Below, piece by piece: positions 16,965 through 25,573 of a stretch of 64,000 bases of DNA. The stretch comes from CAIKNB01 sp041658705 (GTDB taxonomy: Bacteria; Patescibacteriota; Patescibacteriia; 2-12-FULL-60-25), in NCBI GenBank assembly GCA_041658705.1, contig JBAZZT010000004.1, positions 1 through 64,000 of the forward strand, read 5' to 3'. A model generated the notes under the pieces. That model searched no databases, was not told where the DNA came from, and worked only from the letters and a program-made list of their open reading frames with translations. Every line of letters begins with the position of its first letter. The first letter of the stretch is position 1. A program made the position numbers and the translations under genes.

Positions 16965-17297
16965 ATGGAGGATCAATCAAAACAAGAAATTTTGGAGGCG
17001 ATAAGCTTGCTCGCCGAAAAGCTGCAGGAGCTTTCTGAAGATGTCGATGCCTTGAGATCTGAATCTAAATCGGATAGCAATGCATTGAAATCGGATATCA
17101 AGATTATCAGGGCCACCATGGTCACCAAGAGTTATCTTGATGACAAAATAGCCGATTTAAGAGGGGAGTTGGTCCTGCTGGCCAGGAAGAGTAACACCAA
17201 ACTCGGCGCTTTGGTCGAGCGGTTGGTGCTTCAAGGCACGCTCAAACGCGAACTGGCGGATAAAATTTTGGCCCTCGAACCATTTCCGGTGGCGTGA
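16965..17297 (+). CDS. Coiled-coil hypothetical protein
   Basis: This 110-aa, almost entirely helical protein has heptad-like repeats (LLAEKLQELSEDVDALRSE), and a conserved-looking C-terminus (LKRELADKILALEPFPVA). The last 57 bp recur at 18549-18605 with three synonymous changes. The function is unknown. Confidence 0.65.
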   Translation: MEDQSKQEILEAISLLAEKLQELSEDVDALRSESKSDSNALKSDIKIIRATMVTKSYLDDKIADLRGELVLLARKSNTKLGALVERLVLQGTLKRELADKILALEPFPVA

Positions 17298-17321
17298 TGC
17301 GGTTGAAGAAAAGGCGAAATC

Positions 17322-17813
17322 ATGGACGTTTTCAATCACTACGAATTCGCCAAGATCAAAGCGAAAGCAGAGTCGCTTTATAAATCCGTCGTAAAGGTGC
17401 ACTGCCCTGCCCTCGGGATGGACGTACACTTCTCATCAGACGGGTTCCATCATCTTCAATATGATGGTACGCGCGCAGAACGGACGAAGCTTGTGCAGAG
17501 GAATAAGATACTTTGTCTTCAAGAGGCGGTGGACATCATCAAAAAGACGACCACGATTCAAGAATATAGGTCTGCCATACAGCCTTTTGGTAAAGCGGAT
17601 AAAAACGGTTTCCGGCAGACGAAACATGTTAAGTACTACGCCTTTCATGCCATAACAGATTTGACCAAGCCTCGCCGCGTCAATGTCGTCGTACGTCGGA
17701 TTGGAGATGGCAACCACCATTTCTGGAGCGTCATGCCTTCTTGGAAGGAAGACAAAATTAACGATTCACAAACAGTAAGAAAAATCGGCGGTGGTTGGAT
17801 GCTGGACTCCTGA
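17322..17813 (+). CDS. Hypothetical protein, possibly a BECR-fold nuclease
   Basis: This 163-aa protein begins 25 nt after the previous stop. The pattern MDVHFSSDGFHHL, followed by conserved Arg residues, NKILCLQEAVDII and a late HHFWSVMP, resembles phage- and toxin-type BECR-fold RNases in the order of its His, Arg and Trp residues. This is a family guess from pattern only. A terminator follows at once. No antitoxin was recognised, although a helical protein lies convergent at 18048-18461. Confidence 0.6.
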   Translation: MDVFNHYEFAKIKAKAESLYKSVVKVHCPALGMDVHFSSDGFHHLQYDGTRAERTKLVQRNKILCLQEAVDIIKKTTTIQEYRSAIQPFGKADKNGFRQTKHVKYYAFHAITDLTKPRRVNVVVRRIGDGNHHFWSVMPSWKEDKINDSQTVRKIGGGWMLDS

Positions 17814-17825
17814 AAAATAAAAAAC

Positions 17826-17850
17826 GACCGTTGAGGTCTTTTTTAGGTGC
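17826..17850 (+). terminator. Terminator after 17322-17813
   Basis: GACC-GTTGA-GGTC followed by six T, preceded by a run of A, lies 10 nt after the stop codon. Confidence 0.6.
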
Positions 17851-18047
17851 GCTTGTCTTCGGCTTTTGGAATTTGGCCGAACGGGGCTTTCGCCCACAAG
17901 CGCACTATCAATATATACAAATAAGACCCCTGCGTCAAGGGGTAATACTAGGCTGAAAATCAGTCACGATCGATGCCGGTGGGGCCATGTCGTCATGGCT
18001 GTTAGAATCTGTTTCGAAAACCAACTTATCTTATACCCGATCTCGGC

Positions 18048-18461
18048 TCATCCTAGGATTTCCTTCAGCCGTTTCAACGACACTCGAGCATTCGCAAGGA
18101 TTTTTGCATCTTCTTGATTACCTAATCCGATATCCTGTCCAATGGTTTCTTCGATTGCAGCCAAATTCGTTCTGATTTGTTGCATTTCGTTTGGAGCAAT
18201 GTTTTTTTCTTCCGTGGGCGCAGGCACGTCTTTTCTCATCTGGAACGAAACACGTGTATTCCGGGCACCGAACATTTTTTCAATCTGCTCCAAGGATGAA
18301 CGGACTTTTTCAATTGATGCTACCTCTTCCTTTGTCGTCGCGAATGCACCCAAATCCCACCCAATCACCTCTCCTACTTGGTTAAGCAACTCACGCACCT
18401 GTTTAATATCTTCAATAGAACAAATCTTAGGCTTCTCTTGATTTGCGAAGTGTTCGGACAT
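18048..18461 (-). CDS. Helical hypothetical protein
   Basis: This 137-aa protein contains two similar helical blocks (IEDIKQVRELLNQVGEVIG..., and NEMQQIRTNLAAIEETIGQDIG...), each ending in an LEQIEKMFG or LKRLKEILG helix, so it looks like an internal duplication. The function is unknown. It lies convergent to the nuclease-like gene and inside the stretch bounded by the 57-bp repeats. Confidence 0.6.
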   Translation of the reverse strand: MSEHFANQEKPKICSIEDIKQVRELLNQVGEVIGWDLGAFATTKEEVASIEKVRSSLEQIEKMFGARNTRVSFQMRKDVPAPTEEKNIAPNEMQQIRTNLAAIEETIGQDIGLGNQEDAKILANARVSLKRLKEILG

Positions 18462-18548
18462 ACTTCTTATTTGTATTTAGGGTAATTAACACTTTTAAGT
18501 ATACAGGATTTGCTATTCGGTGAACTGTGTTGCGTCAACCCCGCTCGT

Positions 18549-18605
18549 TCAAACGCGAACTGGCGGATAAAATCCTAGCCCTCGAACCATTTCCGGTGGC
18601 GTGAT
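18549..18605 (+). pseudogene. Remnant of a second copy of the 16965 gene (3' end only)
   Basis: These 57 bp match 17242-17298, the last 18 codons plus stop of the coiled-coil gene. Three differences (ATT-TTG to ATC-CTA) are all synonymous. The rest of the gene is missing. The two copies bound a 1.25-kb stretch with two orphan genes. Confidence 0.75.
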
Positions 18606-18620
18606 AGGTACCGTTTAAAC

Positions 18621-18649
18621 GTGACATTAGTCCGCGGATTCGCTAGTAT
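18621..18649 (+). promoter_or_regulatory. Leaderless promoter of ftsK
   Basis: GTGACA (18621-18626), a 17-nt spacer and TAGTAT (18644-18649) lie only 7 nt before the ftsK ATG, so transcription would begin at or next to the start codon. No SD is present. Confidence 0.6.
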
Positions 18650-18656
18650 TTAGCCG

Positions 18657-20870
18657 ATGTCCCGACGACGCCGCAAGTTGCCTGATTTATCCTTAGATCC
18701 GGAGACCGCGCACGGCATACTGACCGTAGTCATTTTTGCCGTGGCCACGCTGGTGCTTTTGGCGCTGTTTGATTTGGGAGGTTCGGTTGGTTTGGCCTTT
18801 GATGGCGCGTTGGCGCATGCTTTGGGCTGGGATCGCATCGTGCTGCCGTTCTTCCTTTTCGCCTACGGCATCCATCGCCTCACGCCGGAAAAATTTCCGC
18901 TCAAATCCACCAACTACATCGGTTTCTTCCTGTTTTTTTTCGGCTTCAATCCTTTTGTCCATACGGTCAACGCGGTGGGTATCCAAACAATCGTCCTGGA
19001 GCAGACCGGTGGCAAACTCGGTTCGATTTTGTCCGAGCCCATGATCGGACTCTTGGGACGCTTCGGGGCAGGGACGCTGTTTTTCGCCGCTTTTGCCATC
19101 GCGCTCCTGCTCATCTTCAACACGTCGCTCAAACGCGTGGTCGCTTTCGTCTTGTGGATCTTGTCTTTGCTCAAGCGTTTGTTCACCGCCTTGTCGGCGC
19201 CGTTCCGTTGGGCGCAAGCCAAAAAAGCCGAGCGCACGGATGAAGCCGTGCGTAGCGAATTGGTGAAACCGGCGCCAGCGCCAGAAGCTCCGGTCCGTGC
19301 AGCGCCGGTCGCGGCCGCCGAAGAAGCGGAAGAAGACTACGCAGCGGAGTCTTTGCCCGCGCCAAAACCCAAACGCAAGCAACCCAAAATCGAAATGCCG
19401 CTCGAGTTGCTCACTCGGCGTGACCAAAAACCCACCTCCGGGGATATCCAACGCAACCAGTACGTCATCCAGCGCACGCTCGAGACTTTTGGCATCCCGG
19501 TCGAGATGGCCGACGTATCGGTGGGACCGACCGTCACCCAGTTCACCTTGAAACCAGCCGAAGGCGTCAAGCTCGCGCGCATCACCGCGCTGCACAACGA
19601 CTTGGCCTTGGCCTTGGCGGCGCATCCTATCCGCATCGAAGCGCCGATCCCGGGCAAATCGTTGGTCGGGCTTGAAGTGCCGAACCAGAGCGTCGCCACC
19701 GTCGGCATGCGCGAGATGCTCGAAGCCCGCGAGTGGCGCGAGCGTCGCAGTAATCTGAATTTTGCCTTGGGCCGCGACGTGACCGGCAAGCCTTGGCTCG
19801 CCGATATCGGCCGCATGCCGCACTTGCTCGTCGCCGGCGCGACCGGCTCGGGCAAATCAGTCTGCCTCAACACCATCATCATGTCGCTCGTGTATGCGAA
19901 CGGTCCGGACGATCTCAAGTTCGTCATGGTGGATCCCAAGCGCGTGGAGTTGCAGGTCTACAACGGCATCCCGCACTTGGTGACGCCGGTGATCACGGAT
20001 ACGGAAAAGACGGTCAACGCGCTCAAGTGGGCGTTGCGCGAGATGGACCGCCGCTTCGACATACTGTCTAAGTTCGGCGCGCGCGACATCGAATCCTACA
20101 ACTCCAAATCCCAAGACAAGCTGCCATACGTCGTGGTGGTGGTGGATGAGTTGGCGGATCTCATGGTGACCGCCCAGTCCGAGGTGGAAGGTCCGATCGT
20201 GCGCTTGGCCCAGATGTCGCGCGCCGTCGGCATCCATCTGGTGCTCGCGACCCAGCGTCCTTCCGTCGATGTCCTGACCGGACTCATCAAAGCCAACATC
20301 CCGGCGCGCATCGCTTTCGCCGTGGCGTCATCCACCGATTCGCGGACCATCTTGGATGCCACCGGCGCGGAAAAACTCATCGGCCGCGGCGACATGCTCT
20401 TTCAGACCGCCGACATGTCGAGCCCCAAGCGCATCCAAGGCGCTTACGTCTCGGAAGACGAAACTAGGCGCGCGACGGAGTTCCTCAAATCAAAATACGA
20501 ACCGGCGGAATACGATCCATCCATCGTCGAAGCGCGCAGCTCCGGCAGTTACATCGAGGGCGGCGTCTCGAACGGGGACGGGGATTTGCTTTTGCCCGAA
20601 GCCAAGGAAGAGATCATCCGTGCGGGTAAAGCTTCGGCCTCGCTGTTGCAACGCCGGCTCAAAGTTGGATACGCTCGCGCTGCCCGTATCTTGGATCTGC
20701 TTGAGGTAGAAGGTTTCATCGGACCGTGCGACGGCGCCAAGCCGCGTGAGATCCTGAAAGTCGAATTCTCAAAAGGCACGGAGCGCATCCCCGCGCCGCC
20801 AGCCAGCGCAGCCGCGCATCATCCGGCCCTCGATCAGGTCAACGAAGAAATACCGGAAATAGAGGATTAA
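18657..20870 (+). CDS. ftsK: DNA translocase FtsK/SpoIIIE
   Basis: This septal ATPase pumps chromosome ends apart at division. The 737-aa protein has four N-terminal membrane helices (to about residue 175), a Pro/Ala-rich linker, the alpha-beta motor with Walker A GATGSGKS near residue 393 and Walker B VVVVDELADLM, and a C-terminal winged-helix gamma domain (ASLLQRRLKVGYARAARILDLLE). The linker is short compared with E. coli FtsK. Confidence 0.97.
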   Translation: MSRRRRKLPDLSLDPETAHGILTVVIFAVATLVLLALFDLGGSVGLAFDGALAHALGWDRIVLPFFLFAYGIHRLTPEKFPLKSTNYIGFFLFFFGFNPFVHTVNAVGIQTIVLEQTGGKLGSILSEPMIGLLGRFGAGTLFFAAFAIALLLIFNTSLKRVVAFVLWILSLLKRLFTALSAPFRWAQAKKAERTDEAVRSELVKPAPAPEAPVRAAPVAAAEEAEEDYAAESLPAPKPKRKQPKIEMPLELLTRRDQKPTSGDIQRNQYVIQRTLETFGIPVEMADVSVGPTVTQFTLKPAEGVKLARITALHNDLALALAAHPIRIEAPIPGKSLVGLEVPNQSVATVGMREMLEAREWRERRSNLNFALGRDVTGKPWLADIGRMPHLLVAGATGSGKSVCLNTIIMSLVYANGPDDLKFVMVDPKRVELQVYNGIPHLVTPVITDTEKTVNALKWALREMDRRFDILSKFGARDIESYNSKSQDKLPYVVVVVDELADLMVTAQSEVEGPIVRLAQMSRAVGIHLVLATQRPSVDVLTGLIKANIPARIAFAVASSTDSRTILDATGAEKLIGRGDMLFQTADMSSPKRIQGAYVSEDETRRATEFLKSKYEPAEYDPSIVEARSSGSYIEGGVSNGDGDLLLPEAKEEIIRAGKASASLLQRRLKVGYARAARILDLLEVEGFIGPCDGAKPREILKVEFSKGTERIPAPPASAAAHHPALDQVNEEIPEIED

Positions 20871-20966
20871 GCTTAAAACTCAAAGTTTAAAACTTAAAGT
20901 TCAGGGCTAAGAGGGAAAACTGAATCTTTAAACTTTAAGTTTTAAACTTTGAACTTCCCCCTCCCT

Positions 20967-21713
20967 ATGCCCTTCGTGAAAAAGGCCGTATCACTCGAAG
21001 ACAAAGGGTTTGGCGCGACGCTGCGCGAGATGCGACGTCTGCGCGGTTATTCGATTCCCGATCTGTCGCGGCTTTCAGGCATCCATCCTGCGTTGCTTGA
21101 AGATTTGGAGAACGAAAAATTGGAGAACATGAAGGATCCGAATTACGCCGAGCGCCACGTCTCGAAATTGGCGGAGTTGTTGGAATTGCCGCCCATGTAC
21201 CTCTTGTCTTTGTATCGGTCGCTGTTGAAGGACAGGGGAGTGGTGGCGAGCGACGCGGCCTTGCGGCCTTGCGTCAGGCGCAAGGATTTTTTGGTCACGT
21301 CGCGCTTGCTTATCCTGGGTGCTTTTTTGTTTTTGGTCGCCGTGGTCGGCGGATATTTATTTTGGCAAGCCCGCACCGTCTCTTCCGCCCCGCGACTTGA
21401 GATCACGACGCCGACAGAAGGCGAAAAAATCTCGATGCCGCGCATCCTAGTGCGGGGCAAGACCGATCCCAAGGCCCAAGTCACCCTCAACGAACAGCCG
21501 GTCATCGTGGATGACGGCGGTTATTTTTCTTCTTACGTTGACGTGCCTTACGGGATTTCGACTTTGAACATCATGGCCAAAAAAAGATACAGCGCTTCGA
21601 CCGTGATCGAACGCCATCTTTTGTTCGAAAGATCCACAGCCGCGACGAGCAGTTTTGATCTGAACGCGACGACGAGCAGCCTGGATTTGACAAGCGCGAC
21701 CAGCACCAAATAA
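20967..21713 (+). CDS. RodZ-like protein: HTH, membrane helix, extracellular domain
   Basis: This 248-aa protein has an N-terminal Xre/RodZ-type helix-turn-helix (GATLREMRRLRGYSIPDLSRLSGI), one membrane helix near residues 110-135, then an outer Ig-like or carboxypeptidase-regulatory-like domain (LEITTPTEGEKISMPRILVRGKT). The end is rich in Ser and Thr. RodZ links MreB to the cell wall, so a shape-related role is plausible. ATG 20967 was chosen over an upstream TTG. An A/T-rich repeat precedes it. Confidence 0.75.
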   Translation: MPFVKKAVSLEDKGFGATLREMRRLRGYSIPDLSRLSGIHPALLEDLENEKLENMKDPNYAERHVSKLAELLELPPMYLLSLYRSLLKDRGVVASDAALRPCVRRKDFLVTSRLLILGAFLFLVAVVGGYLFWQARTVSSAPRLEITTPTEGEKISMPRILVRGKTDPKAQVTLNEQPVIVDDGGYFSSYVDVPYGISTLNIMAKKRYSASTVIERHLLFERSTAATSSFDLNATTSSLDLTSATSTK

Positions 21714-21878
21714 AACGACCCGCCACGAGCGGGTTTTTTTCTGGCCGGGGAGCTGCGAAGCGCTGCCACGCAAGAGCGATGGATGAAACCGCGGGAGGAG
21801 AGAGTTCTCTCAAGCAGAGAGATCCGCGGCAACTGCCATCACATACGTGCCTCACTTCGCAGTTCTCCGGTCGGGAAT
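21712..21878 (-). ncRNA. Rod-shaped ncRNA candidate (6S-like)
   Basis: On the minus strand there is a full transcription unit. TTGACA (complement of 21908-21913), a 17-nt spacer and TACGCT (complement of 21885-21890) lead to a start near 21878, and the terminator is at 21719-21733. The ends pair as a long imperfect stem (21743-21760 with 21855-21872, containing the CTGCGAAG/CTTCGCAG core). More stems follow inward (CCATCGC/GTGATGG and CCGCGG/CCGCGG), and a small hairpin closes the tip. This long rod with bubbles resembles 6S RNA, but no specific 6S signature was confirmed. Confidence 0.5.
21719..21740 (+). terminator. Bidirectional terminator
   Basis: CCCGC (21719-21723) and GCGGG (21729-21733) with seven T after it end the RodZ-like gene. 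On the minus strand the same stem is followed by TCGTTTTATTT and would end the ncRNA at 21712-21878. Confidence 0.8.
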
Positions 21879-21884
21879 AACCCT

Positions 21885-21913
21885 AGCGTAAAAACATGCA
21901 GGGAGTTTGTCAA
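21885..21913 (-). promoter_or_regulatory. Promoter of the 21.8-kb ncRNA
   Basis: On the minus strand: TTGACA, 17-nt spacer, TACGCT. Confidence 0.65.
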
Positions 21914-21969
21914 GGAAATAGAGAGTAGAGTGTAGATGGCAGCCAATCTAGGACGTGGAAAAAAATATT

Positions 21970-22073
21970 GTCATCCTGAGCTTGTCGAAGGACCTTTATC
22001 AGCGTTGGTCTGAACCGATGGCTGATAAAGGTCCTTCGACTCGCTCGAAGCTCGCTCAGGATGACAATTTATC
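21970..22073. repeat. Large palindromic spacer element (TGAGCTTGTCGAAGG family)
   Basis: tgtcatcctgagcttgtcga at the left and a matching inverted arm at the right enclose ggacctttatcagc/gctgataaaggtcc. Related copies lie at 12196, 45666-45763, 48480-48602 and 51998-52118. It looks like a mobile non-coding hairpin. Confidence 0.75.
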
Positions 22074-22135
22074 TTTCTGGCTACCCTCTACCCTCTAGCT
22101 CAAAATTAAACCGACCTTGTCAGGTCGGTAGGTGG

Positions 22136-22786
22136 TCAGCAGGGGTCCTCGTATTTGAAGCCCTCGAGGAATTCCGGGGGATGGCTGCGCTTGAACTCGG
22201 CGCAGAAGTGGTAGCCCCGAATCAAGGTCTGGTAAGGATCGTCTTGATCCGCCATGGGGACGGGCAGGCCGTTCTCTTGGAAGATGCTGTGGGTCCAGCC
22301 GCGCAGTTGGAAAACTCGCAGGTAAGCCTCGTCGTCCAGCGGACATTGCGGGGCGGGTATCACCGTGAAAGGCACCTTGCCGTCCCGTTTTTCATCCTTG
22401 GCCAGGACGAAGACGAGTCCTTGTTCCAGGGGAACACGGGGAATCAGGGGTGTGGCTTCGGCTACTTGGGGTACGTCCCAAGAGTCTTGGCCGGTGAGCT
22501 GGCTGGCGGCTTGTTCCAGGCGCCGACGCTCCAGAAAGCGGTCCCGGGCATCCACCACCACCGCATCGTCGCGGCGGCGCAGATGGCGATTCGTTCCGGT
22601 TCCACGGCTCTTCATTTGCGAAGCCCCTGATCCGATCATCCTGTTACCCTCGTATTCTTGAATTGACGGGACGTTGGGTCCCAAGGTGCTGAAGATTCTT
22701 TCCATGAAGCGATCCCGGGCATCCACCACCACCGCATCGTCGCGGCGGCGCAGTTGTCGTTCACTTCCGGTTCCAAGGCTCTTCAT
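22136..22786 (-). CDS. Orphan protein with a duplicated N-terminus
   Basis: This 216-aa protein has no recognised family. Start ATG 22786 has the SD GAGGGTGA. Residues near 1-30 (MKSLGTGSERQLRRRDDAVVVDARDRF) recur almost exactly at about 56-85 (MKSRGTGTNRHLRRRDDAVVVDARDRF), because about 150 bp including an SD and start have been duplicated in frame. The C-terminal part (VFVLAKDEKRDGKVPFTVIP...) is unique. It is the last gene of the minus-strand orphan island. Confidence 0.65.
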   Translation of the reverse strand: MKSLGTGSERQLRRRDDAVVVDARDRFMERIFSTLGPNVPSIQEYEGNRMIGSGASQMKSRGTGTNRHLRRRDDAVVVDARDRFLERRRLEQAASQLTGQDSWDVPQVAEATPLIPRVPLEQGLVFVLAKDEKRDGKVPFTVIPAPQCPLDDEAYLRVFQLRGWTHSIFQENGLPVPMADQDDPYQTLIRGYHFCAEFKRSHPPEFLEGFKYEDPC

Positions 22787-22826
22787 TTCACCCTCGTATT
22801 CTTGAATTGCCGGGACGCTGCGTCCC
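22520..22826 (-). repeat. Tandem duplication of a gene start
   Basis: Two adjacent units of about 150 bp (roughly 22520-22674 and 22675-22826) share the sequence around ccctcgtattcttgaatt and the block gcatcgtcgcggcggcgcag. Each holds the SD, the ATG and about 27 codons. The upper copy reads in frame into the lower. Confidence 0.7.
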
Positions 22827-22933
22827 AAGGTACAAAAGATCCCTTAATGACTTCATACACCAAAATCATGATTTTGGCAAGATGCAGCCATCAAGGGATC
22901 CGCGAAGCCAGGGGCTTCGCGGTAAAACAGGCG

Positions 22934-24040
22934 TCAGTTGACGGGGGGAGGGGGTGCTGCCGGTTGGGTCGCCTGCTGCGCGCCGCCGTTGCGCGGCGTG
23001 GCTTCAGGTTTGGGCGCTTCCGGCGCTTGTCGGGCTCTCCGCTGCTGCCGGCTGTCCCGCGACTCGCGAAATCGGAACTTCGCGTGGTCGGGAGCGGTCG
23101 GGTGGCCGGGGAGCCAGATCGAGTGCATCGAGGGGTGGGTCTGAACCTGTCCGTCGTCGGGCAGCAGGTTCATGTGGTTGCTCAACATGGCATGGACGAT
23201 GTCCCGGTGCTCGATGAACATCAGGAAACCGCGGCCGCGATCACCAAGCCGCGAACTCGTCGCGTCCGGGGCGATCGGCTCGGCGTCTGGGCAAGGCTTG
23301 CGGCCGTATACCATGTGGGTGATACAGCCCTGCCCTGTCGCAGGGTGGAGCATCTCGATCATGAAGCCAAAATGCTCGAACGCTTTCCCTTGCTCGAACC
23401 AGGTGACTTCGTAGCGCTCGGGGCGGTTTTTGCCGTCTTCCCGAGCTGTCATCCGTTCCGAGAGGATGCGGCGCAGTCTGGTGATGCTGACCTTGCGCTG
23501 CATGTAGCGTCCGGCGGTCCTCGGGTTTCGGGGATTGGGGACGACGAAGTCCATCATTCCGCGCTTGATGTGCTCAAGCACGAACCTGGGCAACAGGCGC
23601 AGGGGATCGTCGCCCAGCACTTCCTCGGCGCACAGGAAGTCCTGTTTGCCTATCGCGATTTGGACTTGAGCCTCGTACTCCAGGATCGGCTTCCTGAACT
23701 GGGCGAGTCGAGCCTGTTCGTCCGGGCCGAGCTGCGAAACCTGCGCTTGACTGTCTGGATCGATGGCGAGCCAGTAGCTGCACAGCTCCTTGGTCGAGAG
23801 CAGACGCGGCAACCCGTCCTGCTCGGCAGAGGGGATGTTCGACATCAAGAGCCGCATATTCGGCGGCGGATTGAGGACGATCGGTCCCTTCTCCGTGTTG
23901 AGTTCCAGGTTGGTGAAGCCCACGTCGTAGTGGTCCTTCACGCCGTATGGAGTCGAAAACGTCTGGCCTTCGACTGCTTTCAAAACTTCCTGCAGTCTCT
24001 TCTCCCACAGTTCCTTGGGTGACTCTTCCTTTTCACTCAT
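22934..24040 (-). CDS. Orphan protein of unknown function
   Basis: This 368-aa soluble protein starts at an ATG with the SD AAGGAG, 8 nt before it. The N-terminal part is helical and charged; the C-terminus is Pro/Ala/Gln-rich and disordered (APEAPKPEATPRNGG...PAAPPPPVN). No motif is recognised. The 289-nt spacer upstream (24041-24329) carries GGTAAGG/CCTTACC inverted arms (24158-24189) and no gene. Confidence 0.75.
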   Translation of the reverse strand: MSEKEESPKELWEKRLQEVLKAVEGQTFSTPYGVKDHYDVGFTNLELNTEKGPIVLNPPPNMRLLMSNIPSAEQDGLPRLLSTKELCSYWLAIDPDSQAQVSQLGPDEQARLAQFRKPILEYEAQVQIAIGKQDFLCAEEVLGDDPLRLLPRFVLEHIKRGMMDFVVPNPRNPRTAGRYMQRKVSITRLRRILSERMTAREDGKNRPERYEVTWFEQGKAFEHFGFMIEMLHPATGQGCITHMVYGRKPCPDAEPIAPDATSSRLGDRGRGFLMFIEHRDIVHAMLSNHMNLLPDDGQVQTHPSMHSIWLPGHPTAPDHAKFRFRESRDSRQQRRARQAPEAPKPEATPRNGGAQQATQPAAPPPPVN

Positions 24041-24329
24041 GGCAATCTCTCCTTGGTCTGTGACGTCTGTGAGCGCATTCCGCGATGTCGCGGGATGCGT
24101 GTCTGTAAGTTGTCGAAATGACGAGGACTGAAACGGGTTTCGTCTGGGGAATTGGATGGTAAGGGTTGTCCGAGACGCGGATCCTTACCTTGGCCCAAGA
24201 CGTTTCGCTTGCGCGTACCCGGGAACTGGCCAGTCGGCCGGCAGACCGGAGACACGAGAGCCGCACCGAAATTCATGCTGGATGAATGTCCGTGTAGCTC
24301 CCCGCAGAGAAACAGCGGGGAAGGGCGGT

Positions 24330-24596
24330 TCAAAAGAAGGGGCGTTGCGGATCGTTGTGCGAGAACTCGCGCAACTTTTTCCATTCGTGGATCTTGGATT
24401 CCAGTTTTCCCAGGTGCTGCGGCTCATCGAACTGTCCTTTGACGTAGGCATAGAGCATCATGCCGAGGACAAAACCGGTGAGTCCAGATTCGGAGAAAAT
24501 AAGCGGTTCGTTGCGGAAGTGCAGCATGACCCAGATGACGATCGCCGCGAGCGCGCTCTCACCGATCAAGAGGCCGACATAGTGCGACTTTTCCAT
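24330..24596 (-). CDS. Small membrane protein
   Basis: This 88-aa protein has two hydrophobic helices (about residues 7-25 and 37-54), then a charged tail (KLESKIHEWKKLREF). ATG 24596 has the SD GAGGTGAG. It belongs to the minus-strand orphan island; the function is unknown. Confidence 0.65.
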   Translation of the reverse strand: MEKSHYVGLLIGESALAAIVIWVMLHFRNEPLIFSESGLTGFVLGMMLYAYVKGQFDEPQHLGKLESKIHEWKKLREFSHNDPQRPFF

Positions 24597-24688
24597 CTCT
24601 CACCTCATCTCACCCTCGAATCCGGCGTCCGGCGCGGCGCGGGCCTGAACTTGGCCCATTTGTTGCCGGAGACCGGATCCGAAGGCGC

Positions 24689-24817
24689 GATTGTCCGGAA
24701 AAATTTGGAGGGCAGACTCGGGCGCCGGAAATAACCGACGCTCGAGCCTTGAAAACCCGACGTGTCCAGCCTAAAGCCGGAGACCAAAGGTTTTCCTCCA
24801 AGTTTTTTCGGACAATC
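24689..24817. other. Long hairpin element E
   Basis: Arms 24689-24711 and 24795-24817 are complementary at 21 of 23 positions (GATTGTCCG...TTGGAGG), enclosing 83 nt. It lies in the leader of the gene starting at 24596. Its arms contain GGAGG/CCTCC like elements C, A and B. Confidence 0.65.
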
Positions 24818-24904
24818 CTTGGACTGGAATGAACCGCTTAAATTAGCAGGAAAAAGTCATTTTGTCAAGGGGTAGCTTCACAAACGTATCAATCAGCGCT
24901 TAAA

Positions 24905-24935
24905 AACGCAAAAAAGCGCGGCTTAGGCGCTTTTC
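24905..24935 (-). terminator. Terminator of the 24923-25066 gene
   Basis: On the minus strand AAAGCGC-CTAAGCC-GCGCTTTTTT ends the small gene, overlapping its last codons. Confidence 0.7.
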
Positions 24936-25066
24936 GCTTTTTTGATGGATATTTGTTTTTTCAGGTAAATCCGGTCGGACCGATGCACAAAACCCTTGCG
25001 CTTCTCTATGTCAGGCACAACCTTGACGACGATGCGATGACCATCTTTGAAATCAATGGAGTACAT
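24923..25066 (-). CDS. Small basic orphan protein
   Basis: This 47-aa Lys/Arg-rich protein (MYSIDFKDGHRIVVKVVPD..., ending KKQISIKKAKSA) was given the ATG at 25066. The 14 codons further upstream come from a simple repeat (ctggtagctggtagc) and look non-coding. No clear SD is present. A terminator follows. Confidence 0.5.
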   Translation of the reverse strand: MYSIDFKDGHRIVVKVVPDIEKRKGFVHRSDRIYLKKQISIKKAKSA

Positions 25067-25145
25067 AGGATGAAGTATCTGGTAGCTGGTAGCTGGTATT
25101 TCGGACAATACCAGCTACCAGATACTAGCTACTCTGTTCGTTCCC

Positions 25146-25417
25146 GCAGATGTAGAGGGGACCTCCCGCATCGACTTTTGGTACCGTCCAGCGGACGGAG
25201 CAGTAATAATTTTTCGCTTGTCATCCGGAACTTCCGTATCTGAATGAAGCGTCTGCGTAATACCAAAGGTTGATGCGGGATCGTCCTTGATCGCCGACTC
25301 TCGGAAAGGATTAGTCGCGCTCAAGCCGAAGCTCGAGGGACCAATCCGCCCGATTTGAACGACCACTGCCGCGGAATCCCGTGAGGGCCCGTGGCAGGTT
25401 CTCTCCTCCACGTCTGC
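25146..25417. other. Large structured element C
   Basis: Outer arms 25146-25163 (GCAGATGTAGAGG...) and 25397-25417 pair. An inner pair, 25164-25183 and 25261-25280, matches at 18 of 20 positions. A further hairpin with a TTCG-type loop lies near 25311-25352. A 152-codon ORF crosses this region on the minus strand, starting with GTG and lacking an SD; I take it as a shadow of the structure. Confidence 0.5.
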
Positions 25418-25442
25418 AGGAATGATTGTCCAAGATCCTGTC

Positions 25443-25468
25443 TGAAAGCGCGAACGAGTCACGCTTTC
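25443..25468. repeat. GAAAGCG hairpin repeat, copy 1
   Basis: GAAAGCG and CGCTTTC flank 11 nt. The whole sequence recurs at 26212-26237. Confidence 0.6.
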
Positions 25469-25573
25469 AGGGGGGATGCCGAAGAGTTCGGCAAGAGAAG
25501 GGGCGATAGCGAGGGTGGCTGATGGGGGAGGGGTATGACTGTCCTCGGACTTGGGATCGTCGGCGCGGGGCAC

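Noticed and set aside
21970..22073. Large palindrome considered as a terminator or ncRNA
   Set aside because: Near copies occur at four other spacers in both orientations without a promoter, so it is a dispersed repeat.
25115..25573. 152-codon minus-strand ORF starting with GTG
   Set aside because: It has no SD, although neighbours do, and it covers long complementary arms (element C) and the GAAAGCG hairpin. It is better explained as structured non-coding sequence.
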